Positions 33,185-46,032 of a stretch of 64,000 nucleotides of DNA are shown here, in pieces (position 1 is the first letter of the stretch; every line of letters starts with the position of its first letter). Source of the stretch: Anisakis pegreffii (taxonomy: Eukaryota; Nematoda; Chromadorea; Rhabditida; Anisakidae); contig JAPYMA010003025.1 of the NCBI GenBank assembly GCA_035041965.1, forward strand, positions 186,001 to 250,000, written 5' to 3'. The position numbers and the translations under genes were made by a program. The notes below the pieces were generated by a model that was not told where the DNA came from, made no database searches, and was given only the letters and a program-made list of their open reading frames with translations.

Positions 33185-35853
33185 GTCGAAACACAGACGA
33201 GTGATTGTTTGCGGTGGCTTCTGAGGATGTGCCTTGTTGACGTATTTATTGTTGAATACGTGAACGTGTACGCCCAAAATGAGCCATTGTATTCGTGTGA
33301 CGGATTGTTGCTAAACTCCACGAGAGCGCTTCAATCTCGATTTATCACTCGTAGTGAATCGTTTTTGCTCTTCTTGTTTTCATGCATTGTTTTGCTCTTG
33401 TTCAATCAATTTTGCATCGTTGTAGTTCATCATGAAGATCGAACGTCTTTCTTATCAAACCGTTAACAGACTCACTATGCATTCATACCTAGGCCCATCA
33501 TTTAATTTGTTTATTTGATCGGTGAACTCATTATGAGTTCATGCTTCTCTTTGTTGTCACAAGCACCGCACTTATCATTCTTCAGCATTTTTTTAAATGT
33601 ACAGCTCATGGCATTAGTGCAGAAATTTTTTTCGTCTTTTCATGGATTACATTTCGCATAATGGTCCAGCACTTTCAAGGCTTTGGAACTGCCATTCTAC
33701 TCTTTCCAATGATTCCTAGAGAGAGGAGCGCAAAATAACTATTGTAGTACATTCCCATTGATCGAGGTGGCAATTGTTCCTGGATCACTTGAGGAGACCG
33801 TTGAAAATAAATAACAACGGTGAATTAGTAATATTTCTTAATCGCTGTATCAGTATTCGTTTAATCATCATATATTGTTCTACGCAAGTATTTATTACAT
33901 TGAATGGTTTTCTCTTTTCCTCATTGTTCGCTCCGTCCGCTTAAGAAATTTTCACATTTTATGTCTTTAGTTCTCTGCGATATTGTTTTGAGTGGATTCG
34001 ACTGCTCATATTGTAATTGATTGGCTTAAAAAGTAATCTTTTATGGCTTTTATTGAAAGGGTTTCGTGAATGTGCCGAGGCCGTTTGCCGATTCCTCTAT
34101 CAGAGAGTAATATCTGCCGGTTTCGAACGATCTCAATTTTATGGGAATGTTTATGGTCAGCAAAAAAAAACTGCACTTTTAATGCATGAATGAGTTTTGA
34201 GAACGAATGGAAACGTCGTACAATCTGTCTGATTTGACTAAAAAATTCTCATATCATATGCACTTATGAATCGCTTTGTTTGCTTTTGTCAGTGAGCTGA
34301 AACTTTTCTGTATCGCTTGAAAGCGACTTTGTATTTTGAAATGTTCATTCATGAGGTTTTCATCGTAGATCATAGCTCATTGTTTTAGATTGTTCGTATT
34401 TCGGAAATGATGGATATGTTAAATTTTTTGTTGGTTTTAGTTTGAATAAACAGTTTTATCGATAGTGCATTTCCACAAATAAGGTCTACGCTACAATTGA
34501 TGCAAGTGTCACCTTGATTTTCAGTTATGAGAAATAGCTTCAAAGATCTGCAGCCAAAAAAGTTTTTTTGGTCATTTCAAAAAATTATCGAAACATTTAG
34601 CAGCTGGAGCTATGACCTGCATGAAAATTTTTGCGAAACCTGAGCAGAGCGAACCGAATCTGGGAGCTGGAGTTGAGACATTTTGAAGAATTCGAAGATT
34701 GAGCTAAAACTGGAGATGAACTCTCAAAACTGTAGAACCTGAAAGGAAATTCTTTAAAACATTGAGTCGGATCCTTCTGAACTAAGTGGTTGGAGCCGAA
34801 ATTTGCAAATTTCAGAACAGCAGATGAATTTCCTAAAAGCGTGGAGGTAGAACTGGAGGTTGAGACGAACTTCCGAAACTGCAAAGCTAGAGTCTGTATT
34901 GAGGAAATTCGTTTAAATGTGGGCACCACCGATTGAGAGATGTTCAAGCGTAAACGCCTAATATTCCAATATAAAGTAATAATTACAGTTCGACACCTCG
35001 AACCTATTACTTATGAGTTTTGTTATCTCCGTCAGCAGTATAGTTCCACATCACTGAAGATTGTGTTTTATGTATCGTGACAGGGACAGGTTTTCATTCG
35101 ACTCATGTTCAGGGTAATATATTGGTTTCGTTATTCGTTATGATTTCTTCACTGTTTTCGATTACCAAACAACTACTGTTCAGTCCAATTGACAAACAAA
35201 TGGGTTGTTAATAGTGTTGTTTCATCTGCCATTTTTCGCTATTTATCAAACAGTTATATTATCGGTCGAACCGCAAATTTCTGTTTGGAGAGCAAAAGCG
35301 ACATGTCTATCACAAATAATTTAACACAACAAAAGATTCGAACTGGTGAGCAACAACAACAACAACTAAAGGTCTCGCTCAGCGCAGCACTCATAAAGTG
35401 TGTCCATCCGCTGAGGTCGGCGAGTGGTGCAAATGAACCGGTTTCCTATTGTAGAGGGAGCACAGTTGCTGGGAACGAATCACGCATTTGAATACGGTTC
35501 ATTTTATGTCAATAATATGCATGAGAACGACGAACACACTTACAACCAATTGAATAGTTCTGAGGGAACGATTAGAGATGAACGTTGCAGTGAGTGAATG
35601 GATATGACGATATTAACTGAATGTTCAGCGATTGAGTTCTCTTGTAGTGTTGATATGATTCGATTAACTGAATTGGCTTGCATGCTCAGGAGGAAAATAT
35701 GTGGCAAAGAATGTTTTTATGCATGAGTTTCTTTAGATAGACTGTCTCAGTGATGCTTCGTGAATTAACTTCATTATGCAATTGAATGCATGCATGTAAA
35801 GAACGTTCAAAACATTCACAAACGTGTTATGTGACCGTTTTCGATATAGCACA
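33185..35853. other. Intergenic, no supported gene
   Basis: About 2.7 kb. At 34600-34930 the sequence is internally repetitive at low stringency (recurrent GGAGCTGGAG, AACTGGAG, TTGAGAC, GAACTT motifs) and gives a 116-codon minus-strand Ser-rich frame that looks like a by-product of the repeat. No other structure was seen. Confidence 0.5.
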
Positions 35854-35860
35854 TATAAAA
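35854..35860 (+). promoter_or_regulatory. TATA box of collagen gene
   Basis: TATAAAA about 100 bp upstream of the collagen ATG at 35961, in a setting typical of cuticle collagen promoters. Confidence 0.65.
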
Positions 35861-35960
35861 AGCATCACTTAAAAGCACCCTCAAGCATTCACACAAATAA
35901 CTGTTCTCCGGACCATCCACACCCCCATTGACGCGGTCGGTCCATTTCAAAACATTCAAC

Positions 35961-37336
35961 ATGGACGAGGTTCCCATTCGAATTAAAGCGTATCGTTTCG
36001 TTGCATATTCAGCTATCACCTTCTCGGTTGTAGCCGTAATATCGCTATGTGTCACATTACCGATGGTCTACAACTATATCACGAATGTTCGTCAACAAAT
36101 GCATCACGACATTAATGAATGCAAGGTTAGTGACGCATAGCTGACGAAATTTATCATTCTCATTTGTGACTGAGTCATTTATATCCATACAATGCGATAA
36201 GGTCATGAATTCAGTGCTATGTGATGATTGATTTAGTTGTAATATGAATCGTGAATGTTTCTTCCGAAATTTCAATCGAACTTGCAGTTAGGAAGACAAA
36301 AATCAAAAAAAAAGAACGAAAAGTGAACGAGCGATTCATTTGGCATGCACGTAGTCGGAATCATTTCAGAACTCCGTGAAAGATGTTTGGAGTAATGTGC
36401 ATGAACTGAAAAATGTTGAAGAGGTACGGAATCGTACAGCTCGTCAAGCTGCTTACAGAGACGGTGCTACACAAAGAGCGGTTAGCATTGGCGTAAATGC
36501 AGCTGGATGTCAATGCTGTAATCCTGGTTTACCAGGACCACTTGGCACTCCGGGAAAACCCGGAAGACCTGGTCGACCCGGAGCACCTGGATTCCCAGGT
36601 GTACCAGGTAGAGCTGGTGCTTCAGCTTGTCAACCAATTACTCCGCCACCATGTAAACCATGCCCACGGGGACCACCTGGACCACCTGGTCCAGTAGGTC
36701 CACCCGGAGACGCTGGATTTCCCGGCGCACCCGGAGTGAACTCCGGCGTCGCTGTACCTGGTCCCACTGGACCTCCTGGTCTCGCCGGCAAACCAGGAAA
36801 TCCTGGTCCAATGGGACTGCCTGGAGACGCAGGCATTCCAGCGAGGAGTGAAGCGATTGTACCTGGATCACCTGGACCACAAGGTTGATTTTTGTAAGAT
36901 TATCGTCTTGGATTGAAATCATTTTCTCAGTGAGGATGAACTGTCCAGATTAATTATTCTGGTGAATTTTTTGACTACGAAAGTTTCTGTATGGTTGCGT
37001 AATTCCTCGAAGAGATATTTGTTGTAAACATTTATTGTTTTCTGTTTTCGAACTATATCTGGTGACTGTATGCAAAGAAATTCATTGATGTTTTTTGCAG
37101 GAGATATGGGACCACCTGGACCAGCGGGTCAACCAGGTCAGCCGGGTTTCGGTGGTGGACAAGGTCGCCCAGGATCACCTGGTCCTCCTGGCCCGCCTGG
37201 TTTGTCTGGACCTGACGGTCTGTCTGGTTTGCCCGGTATACCAGGCCAAGCAGGTGCTCCAGGAGAGAAGGGTATCTGCCCTAAATATTGCGCTATCGAT
37301 GGTGGAATATTCTTCGAGGATGGAACTCGTCGTTAG
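35961..37336 (+). CDS. Cuticle collagen (SQT-1/ROL-6-like)
   Basis: Three exons: 35961-36125, 36370-36883, 37101-37336; 304 aa. A transmembrane/signal-anchor segment (about 13-38: [21 protein letters not shown]) follows the RAYRF-like homology box. A basic RNRTAR site near residues 76-81 resembles the subtilisin-type (BLI-4) cleavage site. Two N-side Cys clusters (CQCC; CxxxxxPPPCKPC) and blocks of Gly-X-Y repeats follow, interrupted at VNSGVAV and at ARSEAIV. The C-terminal domain is [19 protein letters not shown], a terminus characteristic of the SQT-1/ROL-6 group. The protein is trimerised, cross-linked and secreted into the cuticle. The second donor (CACAAG|GTTGAT) is weak but gives the correct phase and an uninterrupted Gly-X-Y frame. 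Confidence 0.95.
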
Positions 37337-37381
37337 TGATCTTCAGATGGGCTGTCAAAATCACGGCAATGATAGTAGTTG

Positions 37382-37387
37382 AATAAA
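37382..37387 (+). terminator. Poly(A) signal of collagen gene
   Basis: AATAAA 45 bp after the stop, with a second AATAAA at 37408-37413. Confidence 0.65.
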
Positions 37388-37753
37388 AATTGTCGATGTA
37401 GATGTCGAATAAAAATTTTCCTCAATTGCTTCCCTGAGGATTAATGCATTTCACAAAGTTCGTTTGTTTATGGACACAACTCAATCGATTCTTCATAAGT
37501 CATATATCTGATAGATATTAATCTTTCAACCACAAAATATGTTAAAACAGTTTAAAATCGAGAGCTGTATCCGCCTGTTTGTTGAAATGGCGTAAGCGAG
37601 TGAGGATTTCGACTGCAAACCACAGTATGAATAGACAAATAAGTATTTATGGAGAAGCGACGTTATTACTGAATCAGAGTATGAGTATGCTATTATTGAG
37701 AAGGCAACACTGCTTTAACTGAATCGTTCGATGAGCGCTTGAACGTTCCGCGT

Positions 37754-37960
37754 GAATGGAACTGACAGTGAGTTTGACAACTGATTATATCTATTCCAAT
37801 TCGTGCCATACGTGAACATTTAACATCTCTGAAGGAATCTTTCAGTCATGTTGAAGACCTAAAATATTTGAGTGATATGAATTATCGGTCACAGAAAACT
37901 CGATGTCCTAAATGTCAATTGGTGACAAGGGTGACAAGGAAAAGATTTTTTCAAAGAAAA
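37754..37960 (+). repeat. Diverged direct repeat, copy 1
   Basis: Shares TGACAGTGAGTTTGA (37763-37777), a TTCGTGCCA block and a 31-bp block at 37893-37923 (28 identities by eye) with sequence about 1.21 kb downstream. Spacing between blocks is conserved to within about 11 bp. Confidence 0.65.
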
Positions 37961-38974
37961 ACAGTGCTGGAGGATAATTTTTCCAGAACTCAGAAATTTA
38001 TTTGTGAATTGCACAGATTCAGATTGAAATAATGAAGTAAAGAGAGTTGATTCGATGGTGTCCTCGAATGAATGCCCTCCATGCATATCGATCGCTATGA
38101 ATGATCATCATCAGCAATGTTGTCTCCCATTCGCACTAAAATGTAACAACGGCGATTGTTATCTGGGGTTGATAATAGAGATAGTTATCGGATAGTATTA
38201 AAGGACGAGTGCAGAGTTTATTCGATGAGCGTTCACATGGCAATATGAACAACAACTTTCTTAAGCCATAGAAATGGTTTCTAGGAGGAGTGTCATCCAA
38301 AATTCCTTTCGCCTAGTACTATTCAAAATTCCATGTTACCCATCAGGTAGAAATATTAATCTAATGAACAGTATGCTAATAAATGCAATTTCCACTCATA
38401 CGTAATGCTCAAAAGCTCTTCTATTCGGCTCCGGCAGTATAAACAAGCGTGCTCTGCAACTACAATAACAATGATGATCAAGAAAATAGCAGTATTGATA
38501 CCAGTAATGATCTGTAATCATGGCTCTTTTCTATTGTAAGGTTACGTAAGATGTAATCAACGAGATATTTCAACAAGAGACCTTATTTACCTTGACGCGT
38601 CCGTTACATGCCCTCTATTCGAAGAGAGATGAACATTGTTGATAATCCGTTGCAGCAATAGGAACGCATGCAGTGTAATTGAGTGTATCATTTGAATGAC
38701 CTGATTTAAACAATTGTTTCGTGTTGAATCTGTGCAACTTGCAAACGAATTTCTGAAACTTGCAGAAATTCTTCTCCAGAGGTAATACGCTTTTTCTTTA
38801 GTTCCAAAAAAGTATTGAGAACGTTGGTCGCTGTATTTTTCCACGACATTTTTCATCTTTTCAAAAATTTTGACCAAATAAATCAAAACTGATTAGATCA
38901 TTTGATTAGATTATGTTGTTTTCATGCAACATTGCGACTTTGAATCGTTTGATTAATTTTTGAATCATGTGCAT

Positions 38975-39170
38975 AAGTAGAAGTGACAGTGAGTTTGATT
39001 ACCTACTTATTTCGTGCCACATTTAAACATACTTTCAGTACCTTCAAAAGGATGATGTTTCAGTTGTGCTCACGACTTTCAATCATATGAAGTGACAATT
39101 CATAGAAAACTTGACGTCCTAAAGGTCAATTGGTTGCAAGGAAAGGAGTAAAATTCCTGAAAGGAGAACA
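38975..39170 (+). repeat. Diverged direct repeat, copy 2
   Basis: Second copy of the 37.75-kb repeat: TGACAGTGAGTTTGA at 38984-38998 and the 31-bp block at 39103-39133. Confidence 0.65.
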
Positions 39171-39437
39171 ACGCTGAGAAAACGAATTCTTGAAGGTGAT
39201 ATTTGTCAAGCATGAAGAAGGTGCAAGAACGTTCCTTAATACTGCACATCATCGCATTGCTAATTCTTAGCAATATTCTACGATGCACGATTAATGTGAA
39301 CGAAATGAATCGATGTGGTTATTGAATTTTACTCATTTTCGATTCCTTCTTTATTGTCACTGTTATGCTTGCTTTCTCGACCTCACAAAGATGCTCTGTT
39401 CGGAACCAACCAAAAACTTTAAGGAGAGCAGTTCAAG

Positions 39438-41211
39438 ATGGATGATCTGATGAATGACAAACAATTACGCCGGATCGTTGGTGAACTTGGCGATTATTTT
39501 GGAGTGATGATGTTGAATACTCATGCACTCAATATCACTTTTAATTGGCTGTGCAATACGGCTTCAATGGAAAATGTTCATAATCGCACACTATTCTTCA
39601 CCGTCGACAAACACGCATACGATGTGCTATCGGAGGCATATCCGCGTCTGCATATTTTCCTGTGGAACACACCTTGCTTACAGGTGAGCCATCATAATAC
39701 CTATCATTATTCATTTGCATTCGTCATCTCAATAATACCAGTCCGCTTCGAGAGTAGGTCACTGAGAAGTATTATAGTTCTATTGTTGAAACGCATTGTT
39801 TGTTTAGCTTTATCGAAATTAATAGTCCTTTAAGTAGTGTATTTTCAGTTACTGCTGATGAGGTATGGGTGGAAAGCTACAGCTGACTGATTTTGACCGC
39901 AGATTATCTGATCTTATTTTATGCTATTAAGTTTCTAAACATATTTTGTCTCGACGAATATTCGACGTGATCATGTAAGGAGTGGGTTGCTCCAGTAACA
40001 CGAAGAAGGGCTCGGCTAAGTTCTGTTGAAAGTGGTGATAAATTAATTGATGTAATTAGTTGGAACAATAATTAAGTTCTAGATGTTTAGAGGCGTTTCG
40101 AGACCATGGATGCGACGTATATGAGTTTTTTCCTGCTGAGAACTACTTTAATACGTGCACTACTGGGGATGAAGCGTTCATTTTGGATGATTCAAGCAGA
40201 TACTATTTGGCGGAAAAATGTTTATGTTGCACACGATTGGAGTGCGATCAATGCGAACGTACTTCTAGATCAACAAGGTGCCTTTATGTTAAATATGAAT
40301 CATTGCACTCACAAGGGAAGGTCACGAACTTACCCCAACATTTCGGGATGAAATGTATATCATATTGTAGGACTCATATAGCTGATTACAAATATGCAAA
40401 AATTTTTTGCGGAGCACAAGGGGAACGCGAGATATGGCGGGGAAAGATTTTCAGTGCATTGGAGTGAGATACTGAATTATTGTCAGAACTATGAATCGTT
40501 AACATCAACAAACTTGATTCCTCACTCTTAATTTTGTTTTACGCCTTCCAATGGCTTTCATCATATTCTTTCCACATTCAAGAGCAATGCTGAGCAAGAC
40601 AACAGAGAATGACCTCATGGAATTTTATCAGCACTGTACAGTGGATGATATCACAGTTTGCCAAGAGATTATTTTAAGGCTACGACGGATCGAGAGAGGC
40701 ACGTAAAAAACAGATGAATGGTGCTAATTTCTTAGTGAAATATTCCCATCGAACTGAGCAACTCTTCGAAAATTTATATTGGTATCAAAGCCACTTTTAT
40801 ATAGCCGATCCGGATGCAATCAAGATCCCGTGCAGTCAAACGGATGTTTATGATTGTCGCTTCATTGATCATAGGTCATTCATTCTAACGTCTTCACGGC
40901 TTTTATCCTAACCATATTTTGTGATTTACATCAATTTATATTCATTTTCCGGCTGTAGTCATTAGTTGCAATGATGGAATATGAACAGATCAATGATAAC
41001 AATTCAAAACTACAGCATCATAACTGGTTGGGAATGGATATACGGTGATCAGAGCAATGCACCGTTGTTGATGCAGATGGACGGTGAGACGAATGGCAAT
41101 AAAGAAAAAACACTCGAGAATTACAAATTATGGTTTCTGGACGAACACAGCAAATGCGTCACACAAAAAGTGCTCACTGCCAAACAGCTGTTGATGTCCG
41201 GAAAGGTGTGA
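39438..41211 (+). CDS. Glycosyltransferase, nucleotide-diphospho-sugar transferase type (DUF271-like); incomplete model
   Basis: Supported exons: 39438-39683, 40091-40277 (or 40219), 40714-40874, 40989-41211. Exon 1 (NITFNWLCNTASM, LFFTVDKHAYDVL) has the fold start seen in PF03407-type enzymes. Exon 2 holds RTTLIRALLGMKRSFWMIQADTIW and VLLDQQG, the acidic donor-sugar/metal region of the family. Exon 3 starts MNGANFLVKYSHRTEQLFE. Exon 4 holds TGWEWIYGDQSNAPLLMQMDGETNGNKEKTL, LWFLDE and the stop. Exons 3 and 4 join in phase 2 through ...DHR; exons 1 and 2 in phase 0. The exon 2 to 3 join is unresolved: the DQQG donor at 40278 leaves phase 1 while exon 3 starts in phase 0, so a small exon is probably missed at 40.3-40.7 kb. 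A signal-anchor exon upstream was not found. Likely a Golgi enzyme; sugar unknown. Confidence 0.7.
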
Positions 41212-42439
41212 AATATCCTGATATATCTCACCATATACGGTGATCAAAGTGATGATAGGGTGCGAACAGATCAGTGATAACAATTAAACGGATCACGATG
41301 ACAATCTAGTATATCTAACAAGAATATAGCGATACCAATAGTAAAAATTTTAGTCGCTCGGAAGTTCCTACGGAATCGCTTTTTATTATCTTCACGAGTT
41401 GGTTACCGTTCATTATTTCGGCTTCAGTGGTACTATTGTGAATAGAGGGAATTTGCAAGCATTGACTGTTTCCGTAAATACCAAATATATCTGGCTTTTC
41501 AGATACCACGGCTACTCTCTTCATCGAAATTGAGACAGCAATTTTTGTTGCTGCTTGGCGAAGCTCTGGGCGATTTACCGATTTTCGGTTCATTCTATCG
41601 TGTTTATGGAGGGATTCCATCGATCTATTTACAATTCTTTTGAATGTCCATCAGTATTAATTTCGAAGATTTGGTGTATCATTGAATGTGTACTTTTAGA
41701 CTGACAACAACACTTATTTCAAGCTTATCGAAGTAACCCTAAATGCTTTTATTTATCAATTTCTCGATCACCATCTGATTACGCTGTATTAAGACGTGAA
41801 TGTTGTGATGATGTTCTTTCCAGTTCTAGGAAGCTGTGTTTTGTACATAATTACACGTGAGTGATTGATGATATTAACCAAATTTGACTGGATCAGCTGA
41901 TGAGAAAAATGAATGCAAATAATTAAATAAACAATGCTAACAATACTTTTATAAATGTTTTCATTGTATTGTCCCTCATTACAATCGGTTCAATAAAATT
42001 GTTTGCCTTCGTTGTCCTCCGAAAAACGTTTTCACGATCATTCGAAAACACTTTACTGTTTCAAACAAATGGTATTGGATATCCTTATGAGTTTGCACGA
42101 AACAAACCTTCACAAAATTGCCGACAACGATGTTAATCGGTTATGTGGCAAAACGGTCGGTATATCTCTAAGGCGGGAATATGTATGTCAAAATTTATAA
42201 TGCATTTCGAACGGCAGCTGATTTTATCACTATTCGTATGTCGTTATAATGTTTAAAAGGTTTATTCAAAGGATACTGTTTCCTTTTCGAGCTAACTTGA
42301 ATTCTTTTGAAACTATTACCTGCAACGAGTTGCTAAAAGGGCGAAAGTCTGTTTTGTTGAAGGTAATCGTGCAGTTCAGCGCTTCATCAGTCTGGTGAAA
42401 ATTTGTGATTTCAGTCGATTTGTAATGTAATTCTGTTTC
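41212..42439. other. Intergenic with echoes of the preceding exon
   Basis: About 1.2 kb without a supported gene. Within 41235-41300, two short stretches (ATATACGGTGATCA and GAACAGATCA.TGATAACAATT) repeat parts of the preceding final exon, in swapped order. Confidence 0.5.
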
Positions 42440-42441
42440 AG
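42440..42441 (+). promoter_or_regulatory. Probable spliced-leader acceptor for dUTPase
   Basis: TTCTGTTTCAG ends here, 6 nt before the ATG at 42448, with no coding exon upstream. This fits SL trans-splicing. Confidence 0.6.
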
Positions 42442-42447
42442 ACAGAT

Positions 42448-43492
42448 ATGGATGCGAAACTGCAGATTCGATTTTCGAAACTTTCTGAAAATGCTCAAAT
42501 GCCTAAGTATGGTTCGGATTGGGCTGCTGGAGCCGACCTGTACAGTGCATGCAACTGCACGGTTCCAGCAAAAGGTCGTCAGTTACTCAGTTTCTCCCGT
42601 TTAGAAATAGTTTTGTTGCTCTCAAACTGTCTTCAGAAGTTAGTGTGCTTAAGAGGTTGATGAGTAAAATAAAATGGCAAGAGTAATTTTGTATGACTCT
42701 CTGGAACAGGCAGCTCTTCCGGGTACCTTCCATCGAACCCATTTGATTTCAAAACAACGATTCACAATGACCACAGCTAAGTATTTTTGATGGAGTTCTT
42801 CAAAGTTCAGGAAAACTAGCTGTAGCAACAGATATTCAAGTGGAAATTCCGAAGGGATGTTACGGTCGAGTGGCGCCTAGATCTGGCTTGGCTGCAAAGA
42901 ATTTCATTGATGTAGGAGCCGGTGTAGTCGATTCTGATTATAGAGGCAATATTAAAGTGATTCTGTTCAACTTCGGTGATGAACCGTTTGAGGTGATAAT
43001 CATTTGAGGATTATTTATAAACTCCTATTGAACACATTAGTTCGATTGAACATTTATAATTGAAAACAAACATTTTAAACATTACATTTTGTAAACTGTT
43101 GATAAATATTTAACATGACATTTTGTAAGCTAACACTGTAACGCATTAACACACTTGAACACTTTTTTTCCGTGAATAGTTCACTGCAAGGTAGCTCCTG
43201 AGGTGATGAACAAGTTGAGTTGTTCATCCCATCACTCGATAAGACCAGCTAATGACTACGGTTCTTCTCTCGGAGAAGAAGCCTACATTCAAGTTCCAAA
43301 TACTTTACCTCTGCAAAATGAAGTAGTATTCTGTCGCTGTTGTTCAGTGAATGCATCTTTTTACAGGTTCGTAAAGGTGATCGTATAGCACAACTGATTT
43401 GTGAACGAATAGCGCATTGCGAATTCGTTGAAGTGCCTTCTCTTGAGGAAACTGTACGCGGCGCTGGTGGATTCGGCTCTACGGGTGTTTGA
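42448..43492 (+). CDS. dut-1: Deoxyuridine 5'-triphosphate nucleotidohydrolase (dUTPase)
   Basis: Three exons: 42448-42574, 42811-42992, 43367-43492; phases 1 and 0 agree; 144 aa. All five trimeric-dUTPase motifs are present: [64 protein letters not shown]. The enzyme hydrolyses dUTP to dUMP and pyrophosphate, keeping uracil out of DNA and supplying dTMP synthesis; it acts as a homotrimer with motif V closing over the active site of a neighbouring subunit. The length is that of a single domain. The motif V Phe (GGFGSTG) and the substrate-binding Tyr region are intact, so the enzyme should be active. No targeting sequence is seen. Confidence 0.96.
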
Positions 43493-46000
43493 TGCGGTGA
43501 ATCGATGCATAATTTATGGGCACGATAACATATTTGCTAGTTGCAGCTTTTATTGTGCAAACATGTGAGAGCTTCAACGGTGAAATATATGTGCCCATTT
43601 TTGTTATATTCTACCAACAAAACTTTTTCTCTTCCTGTTTTTAGTTATGACAGATCTCATATTTGTGCTGTCTTCAGTTACAATCTGGATGACCACTGCT
43701 TGGTGCATCCTTTCGGTGATTTTCTCTTGACGCTCTATTTCCGTCTTGCATGTTGCTAAGTATTGTTAACCGGGAGCTTTGCTCACGTTTTATATTTTTC
43801 ATTTGTACAATGCTTCATATTTTTAATGTCCTTCACGTATTTTATTTATACAGAAATTGTTTTATGATGAACTCAATTCTCCTTTGATCGAACCTTTATC
43901 AACTGATTTATCTGAATAACATGCATACTCAGACAACATCTTCCCAACATTATATGCATTATCTGCATACTCAAAGAATGAATGGTTTCTAATCAGTAGC
44001 TGTTAAAGATCGATTATGCGAACATAAAATTCTGCTCATAATCGCCGTGGAATTATTCTTAAGAAATCAGAGCATAACAGTCAGAGTCAGCACATAACAT
44101 TCCCGTTATTGAATGTTGAATTTTCACAAGACACAAATTAGCTACAAGATACGATCCATTAAACCATATTGAGTATAGATTGCTTTTTGATGAGCAAAAT
44201 CTACACAAGTTGTATGAGGTAATCATTCCTGGAAGAAGCACCTTGAAAATCAAGTACGAGAATGAACCAAATATGTGAAACACCAATTGAAGCTGCTCAT
44301 TTATGACTTCATGACCACTGATGAATCCAAATTTTTAGATGCCATCAATTGAACAACTCCTTGATCTGAGGCAGTTCAATAAACTTTCTAAGGTGAATAT
44401 AGGTAAGTAAACTTTATATAAAGAACTTTACCAGAAATACCAAAAAGCAAACATGTAATTCTTAAGAGGCTGAGGTGATATGAACGAAGGAAACAGTTGT
44501 ATTGTGACACGGTTCATTGTTAAATTTTGCAAATAATGAATGCCATTTTCATATGGATCCCAATAATTTTAAGCAAACAAAACTTGAATAAAATGTAAAG
44601 TATTTATAATAATATTTAGAACCTGAATAATTGTAACAAATTATAATGGTATAACTTTAACGAGCATTCCATCACCAGCAAACAGTAATGATCGATTGCA
44701 ATTTCGACTGAATCTGACTGCACCTTCTCCAAAATAAACTAGTTTTCAGTCGAAAAATTGATTCCACAGTTGCATGTCATTGCCATAAATTATTATTACA
44801 TGTGTCGGAATCGTCGTATGGCCCAGAACGGACTTCATTTCTTTCTCCAAATGTCACAAATCTTCTAGGCTCAATCGGTTGTACAAATGAACTTCTCAAA
44901 GCAATAGGCTAATTCTAAATTTTCACTCCAACGTCCAAAGCAAGAATGGAGGATCCACGAGTTCCGTCGAAAAATTTTCAGCTCTGATTAAATAGCGTGA
45001 TTAAATACTGGTCGATTGCTACTTTTATGTCTATCATTTTTCATTCTCCACTTCCTAAGTGTTGGAAGATATAGATATTTTTCCTAAGATTGTTCATTGC
45101 GTATTCCTCAGTCAATTGCTTGCAATAGGACCAGATGGCTTCAGAAGATGAAGACTAAAGGTATAGTGGAGATATTTTCTCAAGGTGTGTTGTCAGCATT
45201 TTTTAAACAGCTCTAGAAATATCGAGAGAAATCATTCGTTTATCAACAACATTTATTCGATTTTAATCGCTTTCCATCTCCTTACTGTTCGATTTTCTGC
45301 GATTATCTCAACACTTTACTGTCTCATAAACAACCCTAACATTCAACCACTGAATTACATCACATGACAGGATGGCTTGAAATAGTCAGGAACATTCGAA
45401 TAGCATCAATGCACTACTCATGTTGCTTGATAGTGGTGCGTTGTAATCGCTTACTGAATCAGTGAATAAGTAAACTTTGCGCTCTTAAGTGCATCGTCGA
45501 AATTAATCAGGTTGAATCGTTTTCATTCACAAATTCTCTTGAATAATTGTAACTTTCCAAATTTTGATATTACTTCAGATTATAGAGTTGTATTGTTCTA
45601 AACTTATGGTCAATAACCACACAGCATGGCTAGGACGGCTTTCCATATTATTATAACAATAATAGCCAACCTGTCATTGAGCTTTTGTTGACTTTATGCT
45701 CTATTATAATCCAAAATCAAAACAACAGATGGTCTTGCGAAACATTTGCAAAGCAAATTTAAGGATGTTTTGAAAAAGAAGTGATTAGTGATGGCTATTA
45801 GCAGACTACTTTTCCAGAGTAGCGTTTTAGCGAAGACTACCACTATTTTTCCTATTGGCAGCATTTTTAGCGAGAAGTTTCCGCTACTTTCAGTCAGCGA
45901 GGCAACTAGCGGATCATTCGTGGCGAAATAAAAAATATTATTTAGGGAGTTGACAGTTAGTGAAGATATTTTTTCAGCACTGTGCACATCACGGACAATA

Positions 46001-46004
<4 letters not shown>

Positions 46005-46031
<27 letters not shown>

Positions 46032-46032
46032 T
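46005..46032 (+). repeat. (AAT)n microsatellite
   Basis: About nine tandem AAT units, followed by an inverted ATT-rich stretch (46035-46050) that could pair with it. Confidence 0.9.

Larger units (their letters stand above)
37414..39437. other. Intergenic with a diverged direct duplication
   Basis: About 2.0 kb with no supported gene. Minus-strand frames at 37889-38086 and 39100-39288 share a C-terminal LTFRTSSFL only because both lie in the duplicated blocks. Confidence 0.5.

Noticed and set aside
34597..34947. 116-codon minus-strand Ser-rich frame
   Set aside because: Explained by the underlying degenerate repeat; no start context or partner exon.
36630..36922. Frames on both strands across the collagen repeats
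   Set aside because: Shadows of the Gly-X-Y coding repeats.
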